Assembly: GCA_018267825.1 (NCBI GenBank) | Contig: JAFDXR010000001.1 | Coordinates: 877-64,876, forward strand | From: Bacteroidota bacterium | GTDB lineage: Bacteria > Bacteroidota > Bacteroidia > B-17B0 > Aurantibacillaceae | Length of the DNA stretch: 64,000 bases | Direction: 5' to 3' | Shown here: positions 57,741-64,000 of the stretch, piece by piece | Layout of the letters: each line of letters begins with the position of its first letter | How positions within the stretch are numbered: the stretch's first letter is position 1 | Notes under the pieces: generated by a model | What the model saw: only the letters and a program-made list of their open reading frames with translations | Database searches by the model: none | What the model was told of the DNA's origin: nothing | Translations under genes and position numbers: made by a program

Positions 57741-59086
57741 AAGAGAATACTTTTTTCTTCACTATTATCAGGTAATTCACGTTCAATTTTTACTTCCATG
57801 TCTTTTGAACTGTGCACATATTGCAGCAAATCATAACCTACATTAACAGGTATTTCTATATCATTTTCTTTATTAAGGATCTCATAGAACTTGTCTGTGA
57901 AATCAAGTTCCTTTCTATTTTTTAGTTCTTTGATAAGGGATGCAGACCATTTTTCTATACGATGAGATCTACTTAGTTCTTCATTAATCAACTTTCTTTG
58001 CTCGTTCTCATAGTCCTTATCGATTTGCGCTGGTATAACATTACGGATAATGGTAGGATTTAACAGATCATAAAATGATGCTATTTGAAACCTTGTTTTT
58101 TCAAAAGGAATAATCTTTTTCGGAAAATTGGGTAGCGCCGGTCCTTCTTTTGTATATACAGCACTTGACAACATTAACGTTGTTAGTTTTTTGATATTCA
58201 CGCGGAATTTTGTCTGATACCTGAAGTTTTCGTAAAGTTCATTCAGTTTGGTGCTGGCGAATTCAATCTTCTCTCTTAACTGTCCTAATTTTTCGTCAAT
58301 AACCTCGAAAAAGTCCCTAACCTCATTTTGAATTACCACAGCCCTATTATAATTCGATTCCAAGGTGTTGTATGCAGATCGTTCCTCCTCAGTTTGAGGA
58401 TGTGGGAAATCCTGAATCCAAGTATAAAACATTTGAATCACTTTTCGGATCTCTTGCTCTAGACTGTTTCCGAGGCGCAAAGTATCCCTTATCTCATCTG
58501 CTTTAAAACCGAGGTTCTTAAAAATTCCAGTAAACCTTGTCACTATTTCAGAAACGTTTCCATTATCGATCTGCAAAATTGAATTGAGCTCTTTAATATT
58601 TTGAGTTACGTCGTCTTTCAAAGCTTCAAGGTGCTGAATAATATTTTGCTTGGTTGTATAGTTAAAACCTTGTTGATACCAACTTTCAAAAAGTTCAATT
58701 GTTTGAATATCTTCGGCACTAAATTCTGTATACTTTTTAAAACTCTCGCGAAGTGGAAATTTTCGAAAGGGGTTGTTTATCTTGTGGTTGATGAGCTCAA
58801 CAAATTTGAGAGCGTATTCTGTGAGTTTATATCTATTGTTTTTATTTGCAGGGCGCTCAATGAAATTATGAAGTAAGTTTCTTAACAGACGTTCGGTGTG
58901 CGGCTCCCTACCTATGTCCAAGATCGCAGTTTCCTTAATGGCCTGCTGAATATCCTGATAAGTAAAATTCCTATCGATGTTCTTATTCTCAATTTTCCTT
59001 TGTAGCAGAAATATGATCATTCCTTCTTCTCTGGTGGGCAGAAGAAGGTCATAATCCCTGTGTATATCCCTTAGCTCTTGAAACAC
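57707..59086 (-). CDS. jetA: JetA/MksF-like kleisin subunit of a Wadjet system
   Basis: The GTG at 59086 gives 459 residues (VFQELRDIHRDYDLLLPTRE). A TTG frame starting at 59119 is open, but a TAnnTTTG promoter element lies at 59108-59115 inside that extension, so GTG is preferred. The protein is largely helical: an N-terminal winged-helix-like region (YQDIQQAIKETAILDI), a central coiled coil (~180-300, including VRDFFEVIDEKLGQLREKI) and a C-terminal region. No strong motif is visible by eye; the call rests on size, helical pattern and its place before jetB, jetC and jetD. It opens the minus-strand defence operon. Confidence 0.7.
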   Translation of the reverse strand: MFQELRDIHRDYDLLLPTREEGMIIFLLQRKIENKNIDRNFTYQDIQQAIKETAILDIGREPHTERLLRNLLHNFIERPANKNNRYKLTEYALKFVELINHKINNPFRKFPLRESFKKYTEFSAEDIQTIELFESWYQQGFNYTTKQNIIQHLEALKDDVTQNIKELNSILQIDNGNVSEIVTRFTGIFKNLGFKADEIRDTLRLGNSLEQEIRKVIQMFYTWIQDFPHPQTEEERSAYNTLESNYNRAVVIQNEVRDFFEVIDEKLGQLREKIEFASTKLNELYENFRYQTKFRVNIKKLTTLMLSSAVYTKEGPALPNFPKKIIPFEKTRFQIASFYDLLNPTIIRNVIPAQIDKDYENEQRKLINEELSRSHRIEKWSASLIKELKNRKELDFTDKFYEILNKENDIEIPVNVGYDLLQYVHSSKDMEVKIERELPDNSEEKSILLWKMNLSQKKN

Positions 59087-59107
59087 GTTTAGTCGTAAAT
59101 GGTATAT

Positions 59108-59115
59108 CAAATATA
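59108..59115 (-). promoter_or_regulatory. Candidate -7 element (TATATTTG) of the defence operon promoter
   Basis: TATATTTG matches the Bacteroidota sigma-A -7 consensus TAnnTTTG exactly. A clear TTTG-type -33 box at the usual distance is not evident (only a TTC/TGTTC segment). Transcription would start close to 59100, upstream of the GTG start of jetA at 59086. Confidence 0.45.
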
Positions 59116-59219
59116 TCAAAAAACATGAAATTTAGAACAGACTTGACAGGGTGTATCTTGCATAGGATCATGAAGTTTGCTACCTTAGAATTACTGAGAA
59201 ACTCGGCGGAACTCCACCT

Positions 59220-59269
59220 AATAACCAACAATACCCGTCAATAACTACCAATATCTCTCAATAAGTCCG
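59220..59269. repeat. 20-bp tandem iteron-like repeats (2.5 copies)
   Basis: AATAACCAACAATACCCGTC is followed directly by AATAACTACCAATATCTCTC (15 of 20 identical) and a partial third copy starting AATAAG. The array is ~110 bp upstream of the jetA promoter element and could be a regulator or recombinase-accessory binding site. Confidence 0.5.
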
Positions 59270-59450
59270 GATCGATACACTTGCCGGTAAGCTCGTCAAC
59301 CAGCCGTTACTACTTTGTTCCGTGAAAGGGTCAAAGCATCAAAAATCAACGTTTCAATGTCCGCCAAACTCGGCAAAACTCCGCCGAATCGAGCCTAAGT
59401 GTGCTAAACTCTGCCCTTGTCGGCATTATACCGCCAAACCAGGGGGTGAT

Positions 59451-59598
59451 GTCAAACCACTGTTTAATCTTTGCGTCATGATCGAGAAATCAAAACGTAA
59501 AGAAATGACCAATGTGCACCAATGCGCTCCTATGTGCGCCAATGTGACAAAAACACGGCATAAGTGTCAAACCCCTGTTTCATCTTTGCGCCGCGATC
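59451..59598 (+). repeat. Pair of 33-bp direct repeats with promoter-like TTTGCG core
   Basis: Copies lie at 59451-59483 and 59566-59598 and share GTCAAACC-x-CTGTTT-x-ATCTTTGCG, ending in GATC; 28 of 33 positions agree. The AATCTTTG/CATCTTTG core is close to the Bacteroidota -7 consensus, so these may be two promoters with a common operator. The second copy is 30 bp before the cassette's first ATG (59629). Confidence 0.55.
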
Positions 59599-59628
59599 TT
59601 ATAAAACAAACCATCAAAACATAATTCT

Positions 59629-59940
59629 ATGGCAGAAGAAACTAAAAAAACAGAAGAGAAAGATCAATCCATCCCGTCATGGTTGTTACCTGTACTGACA
59701 GGACTCGCAAGTCTTGGCGGCAATTACATTTTATGGGTGAAGCCGCTTCAGGATGCGTTCAAAGCACTGAGTGAAGAAATAGAAGAGTTACGAGCAGAAG
59801 TAAAAGAATTGAAACTTGAACGCAAGGAGCGCGAAGAGAAAGAAGAACTTGATGGTTCGGATGATGGCTTATTGCAATACAATCGAAACAAGTCATTTAA
59901 ACGATCAACGAGTAAAAGAAACATCACAACTCTAAGATAA
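59629..59940 (+). CDS. Small single-span membrane protein with coiled coil
   Basis: The protein has 103 residues: a short charged N-terminus, one transmembrane segment (WLLPVLTGLASLGGNYILWV, ~17-36), a coiled coil (LSEEIEELRAEVKELKLE, ~47-72) and a polar tail. No family is recognised. It opens the plus-strand cassette and is separated from the next gene by 5 bp. Confidence 0.7.
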   Translation: MAEETKKTEEKDQSIPSWLLPVLTGLASLGGNYILWVKPLQDAFKALSEEIEELRAEVKELKLERKEREEKEELDGSDDGLLQYNRNKSFKRSTSKRNITTLR

Positions 59941-59945
59941 ACGTC

Positions 59946-60209
59946 ATGGAAAAGAATAGAAGCATCAAGAGAAAAGAGATCACAGTTCCACTTGACATCA
60001 TGATGGATATTGCAAAGATCATTGTTGAAACGGAAATGGAAAGCACCATAACCGGATTGAATGAAAATAAAAACACCGTTCAGATCATACTCGGATTTCC
60101 TGAAGAGTTGAATTACTACAAGAAAGCGCTGGATAACATCGACAGTATTTTGAACGACTATAAACATTACCGCTTCGAAGAAGAAGCTGAAGACTGGAGG
60201 GATCAATAA
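59946..60209 (+). CDS. Small acidic protein, paralogue of the protein at 61010-61234
   Basis: The protein has 87 residues. It shares with the later protein the pattern K-x-x-x-VP-x-D, an alpha segment, I-x-GLNE or I-x-GVNE, a beta strand and an acidic C-terminus (YRFEEEAEDWRDQ). Both look like the same small alpha/beta fold. The function is unknown. The Zn-ribbon gene starts 3 bp after its stop. Confidence 0.7.
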   Translation: MEKNRSIKRKEITVPLDIMMDIAKIIVETEMESTITGLNENKNTVQIILGFPEELNYYKKALDNIDSILNDYKHYRFEEEAEDWRDQ

Positions 60210-60212
60210 GTC

Positions 60213-60992
60213 ATGAAACGTACTTGCTCATATTGTGAAACGGAGTTTGATGCCCAACGTAAGGACAAAAACTATTGCAGCCCTTCATGCCGGCAACAGG
60301 CGTACATGATGCGTAAAGTGAAAACTGAGTATAGTGAAACGTCAACTCAAAACGTCAATGCGTCAAGTGAAGAACCGTCAAGTCTTATTGGTATTTCAAA
60401 AGAAGCGTCAACTGATATCTTTCTTGAAAGGGAATATCAACCGATTAGCAGCGCATTTATTACTCGCGTTGTCCAAATGATGGAGCAACGGAATTATGAT
60501 TACGAATTACGTACTACTATCCGGGAACTACCTGCACTTGTAAATACTTTGGATTGGATAAATGTCCGTTTTCGCTGCCTCGTAGAAGCTCTTTTGACAC
60601 TTTCCGAAAGAGAGAGTGTAGCCATCGAAGATCTTTATGACATATCCAATGCATTTACTCTTATGCTTGAGTCGTCACATTACGATCTGTTACCGGAAAA
60701 TTATCCTTACAGAAAAACAATACAAAGGTTGCGTGAAAAGCTGCACGCTGCCTGCCTTCAGAGTGGCGATAACGAAAGCACCAAATTCCGAATCAGGAAA
60801 GAAACACGACTTGAATTGATCGTGATCCGATGTGAGTTACGCACTGTCGCCAGAAAAAGGCCATTCAGCCAACTTGAATTTATAGAAACGAAAAAACAGG
60901 AAACATGCAAAACAAATCACCACCCAGGAAAGAAAGAGCCATTGAAGCAATGGCAGATCAATTATCAAAAAATGAAATCAAAAAGTCAATAA
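60213..60992 (+). CDS. Zinc-ribbon protein of the recombinase cassette
   Basis: The protein has 259 residues. The N-terminus is a zinc-binding module: CSYCETEFDAQRKDKNYCSP followed by SCRQQAYMMRK (Cys5, Cys8, Cys23 and Cys27 in a CxxC...CxxxC pattern). This module is common at the start of small DNA-associated proteins in Bacteroidota. The rest is helical, with a basic C-terminus. It could bind DNA or the recombinase complex. It is flanked on both sides by the two paralogous acidic proteins (gaps of 3 and 17 bp). Confidence 0.75.
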   Translation: MKRTCSYCETEFDAQRKDKNYCSPSCRQQAYMMRKVKTEYSETSTQNVNASSEEPSSLIGISKEASTDIFLEREYQPISSAFITRVVQMMEQRNYDYELRTTIRELPALVNTLDWINVRFRCLVEALLTLSERESVAIEDLYDISNAFTLMLESSHYDLLPENYPYRKTIQRLREKLHAACLQSGDNESTKFRIRKETRLELIVIRCELRTVARKRPFSQLEFIETKKQETCKTNHHPGKKEPLKQWQINYQKMKSKSQ

Positions 60993-61009
60993 TTAATAAA
61001 AAAGAAAAC

Positions 61010-61234
61010 ATGAAAACAAAAGAGTTTGAAGTACCGAGTGACCTGATCACAGAATTTGCAGGCGCTCTTGCAGATCACAATTTGACTAACGAAATAAACG
61101 GAGTGAATGAAGATGGCGAAATTCTTATTGAAGTAAGCTATAATAAAAACGAGCGGGCAGCCGTATTTGAACTGACCGAATTACTGGACGACTATTACGA
61201 AGAGAGCGAGGAATCGGAAGAAGAGGACGACTGA
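61010..61234 (+). CDS. Small acidic protein, paralogue of the protein at 59946-60209
   Basis: The ATG at 61010 gives 74 residues (MKTKEFEVPSDLITEFAGAL...) ending in a strongly acidic tail (DDYYEESEESEEEDD). The longer frame from 60905 overlaps the zinc-ribbon gene and was not chosen. VP-x-D and INGVNEDGEILIEV match the first paralogue. The function is unknown. Confidence 0.7.
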   Translation: MKTKEFEVPSDLITEFAGALADHNLTNEINGVNEDGEILIEVSYNKNERAAVFELTELLDDYYEESEESEEEDD

Positions 61235-61386
61235 TCGTTTCTGGGTATTCCGCATTTTGAAGTACAGCCGAGGCCCCGAAAGCCGCGCACGTTGGGGCAC
61301 ACGGCGGGACTTTTTTATGTGGAACATATAGCTTATGTTCAAAGAAATATACGCCAATATCCGTAAGGGTTTGGAGGCATTTGAAC

Positions 61387-61611
61387 ATGGGAACTACAAA
61401 GCTTGGAAGGGAAGAACATATTAAAGAAGTGACGCTTGAAAGAGCGAGAGAATTATTAAAAAATAAAAATATCGGGGATGAAGAATTGACTAAGCTGATG
61501 AGCAACCTGAGAGCGTTTTGCAGAATATTAATTGACATTCATCAAACGCATGAAAAAAAGAAAAGGGTTGAAGAGCACGTCGAGACTACCGAATTAAAAG
61601 AAGCAGCATAA
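61387..61611 (+). CDS. Small helical protein upstream of the recombinase
   Basis: The ATG at 61387 gives 74 residues and has a GGAGG Shine-Dalgarno-like sequence nine bases upstream, unusual for this genome. The alternative TTG at 61381 would be too close to it. The protein is helical (EVTLERARELLKNKNIGDEE, LTKLMSNLRAFCRILIDIHQ) and resembles no family I recognise. It ends 27 bp before the recombinase start and is probably cotranscribed with it. Confidence 0.65.
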   Translation: MGTTKLGREEHIKEVTLERARELLKNKNIGDEELTKLMSNLRAFCRILIDIHQTHEKKKRVEEHVETTELKEAA

Positions 61612-61638
61612 ACGGACTATAAACTAAAATACATAAGC

Positions 61639-63285
61639 ATGAAAGAAAACAAGATCAAAAACCCCGAATCTCATTTAAACTCGGATGAGTTAAATGAGAT
61701 CATCATCTTTGAGCAATTTGCCAAAGGGGCTAAAAAAATAAATGGCACAGGTAACACCTGTGTCATTTATACTCGTGTATCCGGAAAAGAGCAGGAAGAA
61801 GGATACAGCCTCGATACCCAAAAAAGAGAGTGCGAGGAGTACGCAACTAAGAATAACTATACTATTCTTGGATATTTTGGCGGAACATATGAAAGTGCTA
61901 AGAACGATGAACGAAAAGAGTTCAATCGGATGCTCCAATTCATTAAGAAGAGTAAGCAGAAAGTTTCTCACATCATTGTGTATATGCTGGATCGGTTTTC
62001 CCGTTCTGGTGCAAATGCTATTTACATCAAGGAGCAACTTAAAGAGCAGGGCATCTATATCCAATCGGTAAAGCAACCCATTGACGGGTCAACATCCAGT
62101 GGAGATTTCCAGCAAAATATTCACATGATCTTCTCACATTACGACAACCAATTGAGAAGAGAACGATGCATGGCTGGAACGAGAGAGGCTTTGATGAGAG
62201 GGATTTGGTGCGCCCATGTACCGTTAGGTTATGACAAGGTCGTTATAAATGGTGAGACAAAGCTAGTAGTAAACGAGAATGGTAAGCTTCTTCGGAAAGC
62301 GTTCTATTGGAAGATAAATGAAAATCTGAGTAGCGAACAGTGCAGGGAGAGGCTTGCCAATATGGGACTGAAAGTTTCGCATCAGCGCATGTCAACTATT
62401 TTCAGGAACCCTTTTTACTGCGGGATGATCTCACATAATCTTTTGGAAGGTAAGTTAGTAGAGGGAAAGCATGAGAAATTAGTTTCCAAAGAAGTGTTTT
62501 TACAGGTCAATGAAATTCAGAACAGGAATTCATTTGGCTACAAGCAGACACCGGAGCAGAAAAATGTTCCGTTAAAGATCTTTGTGAACTGCTCGAAATG
62601 TGGAACAGGTTTAACGGGTTACGTAGTGAAGAGTAAAAACCTTTGGTATTACAAATGCCGCCGGAAAGGTTGTTGCGTAAACAAAGCGTCAAAACAACTT
62701 AATGACGCCTTTCAAACCGTTTTGACGGAGTATACTCTTAAAGAAGAGAACGCAGAATTAATGAAGGAGCTGTTAATCGCCGAATTCAATGACTGTGCAA
62801 AGGAGAGTCGGGAAAACTCCATTGCATTAAAAGCTAATTATCAGGAAATCAATCGGAAAATTGATCGATTGGAAGAGCGATTTATGAATGAGGAGATTAC
62901 CAAAGATTTATACCTGAAATACCTTGAAAAACATAAGCAAGAGCAGGTAGAAATTCAACGGGAATTGCAGAAAATTGAACTTATCGGTTCGAACCCGGAA
63001 GACTGCGCACAATTGATTATTGATTACGCCCAAAACCTCAGTGAAACTTGGGCTTCCACGGATTATGTGCAAAAGCAAAAGTTGCAGAATTACATATTTC
63101 CCACGGGTTTAAAGTATTGCAAAGAAAAAGGGCTAGTTCGAACCGAAGAATTTAACTCGGTATTTCTGTGGATCGCCCACAAACAGCAGGATTTGGGGCA
63201 AAAAAAGAGCGGCATCCCAAGTTTAAATCTTGATGATGCCGCTTTGGTAGCCCGTACGGGAATCGAACCCGTGTTTCATCCGTGA
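61639..63285 (+). CDS. Large serine recombinase (integrase of the island)
   Basis: The protein has 548 residues. The catalytic domain has VIYTRVSGKEQEEGYSLDTQ (Arg46, catalytic Ser48) and the downstream HIIVYMLDRFSRSG (~113-126). A recombinase domain follows with FRNPFYCGMISHN (~255-267). A zinc ribbon (CSKCGTG... YYKCRRKGC, ~318-345) and a long C-terminal coiled coil close the protein. It should catalyse integration and excision at the tRNA-Glu site through a Ser48-DNA intermediate. The last ~13 codons (LVARTGIEPVFHP) are read from the antisense strand of the tRNA gene, so the coding end is set by the integration site. Confidence 0.92.
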   Translation: MKENKIKNPESHLNSDELNEIIIFEQFAKGAKKINGTGNTCVIYTRVSGKEQEEGYSLDTQKRECEEYATKNNYTILGYFGGTYESAKNDERKEFNRMLQFIKKSKQKVSHIIVYMLDRFSRSGANAIYIKEQLKEQGIYIQSVKQPIDGSTSSGDFQQNIHMIFSHYDNQLRRERCMAGTREALMRGIWCAHVPLGYDKVVINGETKLVVNENGKLLRKAFYWKINENLSSEQCRERLANMGLKVSHQRMSTIFRNPFYCGMISHNLLEGKLVEGKHEKLVSKEVFLQVNEIQNRNSFGYKQTPEQKNVPLKIFVNCSKCGTGLTGYVVKSKNLWYYKCRRKGCCVNKASKQLNDAFQTVLTEYTLKEENAELMKELLIAEFNDCAKESRENSIALKANYQEINRKIDRLEERFMNEEITKDLYLKYLEKHKQEQVEIQRELQKIELIGSNPEDCAQLIIDYAQNLSETWASTDYVQKQKLQNYIFPTGLKYCKEKGLVRTEEFNSVFLWIAHKQQDLGQKKSGIPSLNLDDAALVARTGIEPVFHP

Positions 63286-63319
63286 AAGGGATGCGTCCTA
63301 ACCCCTAGACGAACGGGCC
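63245..63319 (-). tRNA. tRNA-Glu (UUC), island attachment target
   Basis: On the minus strand the acceptor stem GGCCCGT pairs with ACGGGCT (G1-U72 wobble). The anticodon arm is CATCC-CTTTCAC-GGATG with anticodon TTC, and the T-arm is ACGGG-TTCGATT-CCCGT. The discriminator is A and CCA is encoded (63245-63247). It is 75 nt with CCA. Its 3' half (63245-63285) overlaps the end of the recombinase gene on the opposite strand. The tRNA looks complete. Confidence 0.93.
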
Positions 63320-63417
63320 ATTTTTGGCTTTCCCTGCTTATTTCGCCAGGTACTTTGCTAAATGGAGTGCAAATTTACCATTTTTTTCTGATCTGCAAGA
63401 ATTTTCTTAAAAAAAAT

Positions 63418-64000
63418 TTAACCCAATATTCTTTTTTCCCGCTTTCGGTTCAATGGCTCTACCACAAGCCTGTTCAGAACAAGTGCAACCAGCAGCGAAA
63501 CCGCTACAGCCGCATAACCATAGTAAGCCATATAATCCGGATGAGCATAAAAAAACTGCCGCAAAACCATCACAATGAGGTGATGACTTATGTATAACGA
63601 AAATGACAATTCCCCGATCCATCTGTCGAAACGGTTCTCCTTGAATACCTTGAAAATAAAGGGCAATGACACCAACTCGAGACCATAAAACACCCATTTT
63701 TTGGAATCATATCCCGGATAAGGCTCATCGAAAAAAATCACACACAAAGCGCATACCGCCAGAAGTCCATAACCCACATAGTTTGAAACTACTTTTTTTT
63801 CGAGTGTTTTGTAATAGCGGTATGCCAGGCTCCCGGCCATAAAAAAAGCCAGTTCCAGCGGAAAAAACCGATATGTCCAGGGATCCATGGTGAGGTAAAA
63901 CGCATGCATCATCCAGAACCGAAGACCCAGGCTGGCCATTACCAGCAAAATCTGCCAGGTCCAGTGGCGGCGTACAAGGAAAGGTGCTATGGCATAGAAC
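63418..64000 (-). CDS. Acyltransferase-3 family membrane protein (5' end missing)
   Basis: The minus-strand frame is open at the right edge, so the N-terminal part lies outside the window; about 194 C-terminal residues are seen. The frame reads FYAIAPFLVRRHWTWQILLV at the edge, the FYAIAPFLVRR pattern of OafA/YrhL-type acyltransferases, followed by at least five transmembrane segments and a basic end (LVVEPLNRKREKRILG). It is predicted to acetylate a cell-surface polysaccharide. It lies in core genome beyond the tRNA-Glu. Confidence 0.82.
   Translation of the reverse strand, partial: FYAIAPFLVRRHWTWQILLVMASLGLRFWMMHAFYLTMDPWTYRFFPLELAFFMAGSLAYRYYKTLEKKVVSNYVGYGLLAVCALCVIFFDEPYPGYDSKKWVFYGLELVSLPFIFKVFKENRFDRWIGELSFSLYISHHLIVMVLRQFFYAHPDYMAYYGYAAVAVSLLVALVLNRLVVEPLNRKREKRILG

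Larger units (their letters stand above)
59107..59628. other. Divergent intergenic control region between jetA and the small-protein cassette
   Basis: About 520 bp without a credible gene separates the minus-strand defence operon from the plus-strand cassette. It contains short tandem 20-bp repeats (59220-59269), related AAACTCGGC-type motifs at 59199-59215 and 59365-59385, and two 33-bp direct repeats (59451-59483 and 59566-59598). A 100-codon frame here is low complexity and repeat-derived and was not annotated. Confidence 0.6.
43080..63319. mobile_element. Genomic island with serine recombinase at tRNA-Glu, carrying a defence gene cluster
   Basis: The right boundary is set by the serine recombinase gene that ends inside the intact tRNA-Glu gene. 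The left boundary is approximate and is placed after the terminator at 43042-43073. The interior is visibly more AT-rich than the flanks, contains no housekeeping gene, and encodes a recombinase, a small-protein cassette and seven large defence-type proteins. No transposase, conjugation or phage structural gene is seen, so it would move by its own recombinase or not at all. I could not identify a long direct repeat at the two ends, which is expected for serine recombinases with very short core sites. Confidence 0.7.

Noticed and set aside
59322-59624. A 100-codon plus-strand frame before the small-protein cassette
   Set aside because: It covers the direct-repeat control region, is rich in Cys, Lys and Pro with repeat-derived peptide, and has no homology I recognise. 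The next gene has a better start at 59629.
43080-63319. An integrated prophage or conjugative element
   Set aside because: There are no capsid, tail, terminase, relaxase or mating-pore genes between the island ends.
1-64000. CRISPR array
   Set aside because: No regularly spaced 25-40 bp direct repeats with unique spacers were seen; the repeats found are palindromic units, iterons or protein-coding repeats.

Overview
The window looks like a chromosome segment of a member of the phylum Bacteroidota. The evidence is several type IX secretion (T9SS) C-terminal sorting domains, a PorP/SprF protein next to a CHU_C-type surface protein, a TonB receptor paired with a DUF4249 lipoprotein, futalosine-route menaquinone genes (mqnA and an mqnP-like prenyltransferase), and starts that mostly lack a Shine-Dalgarno sequence. 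I would not name a genus from this evidence.

Region 1 (1-42.9 kb) is ordinary core genome with short transcription units, mostly on the minus strand. Housekeeping genes are mqnA, pyrF, prfA, a lipoyl E2 acyltransferase, pckA, mqnP, yicC, tex, mtaB and mgtA. Between them lie secreted or envelope proteins: an OmpA/thrombospondin-3 protein, an M43 metalloprotease, a PKD/CHU_C giant with PorP/SprF, TonB receptor plus DUF4249, an erythromycin-esterase-like protein and an arylsulfotransferase-like protein with a T9SS tail. A 0.9 kb gene-free stretch (2.25-3.15 kb) is an array of three diverged repeat units with GC-rich palindromes. Clear stem-loop terminators follow several operons.

Region 2 (about 43.0-63.3 kb) is a more AT-rich genomic island. 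At its right end a large serine recombinase gene runs into, and stops inside, an intact tRNA-Glu(UUC) gene on the opposite strand. A plus-strand cassette of small proteins (membrane coiled coil, two paralogous acidic proteins around a zinc-ribbon protein, one helical protein) precedes the recombinase. The rest is a tightly packed minus-strand defence cluster. It reads a Wadjet/MksBEFG-type set (jetA, jetB, jetC, jetD), then a nitrilase-fold hydrolase with an intact Glu-Lys-Cys triad, then a Rad50/SMC-like ATPase with a CxxC zinc hook and an unusual 200-residue N-terminal domain, then a 33-codon ORF, then a 1425-residue STAND-type NTPase with an N-terminal Cap4/DUF4297-like nuclease. The genes overlap by 4-34 bp or are separated by 6-22 bp, so they could be one transcript. 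The nitrilase plus zinc-hook ATPase pair resembles the effector plus LmuB layout of Lamassu. Its fusion to a Wadjet operon is the most unusual feature of the window.

Region 3 (63.3-64 kb) returns to core genome with a truncated acyltransferase-3 family gene. No rRNA, CRISPR array, IS transposase or phage structural gene was seen.
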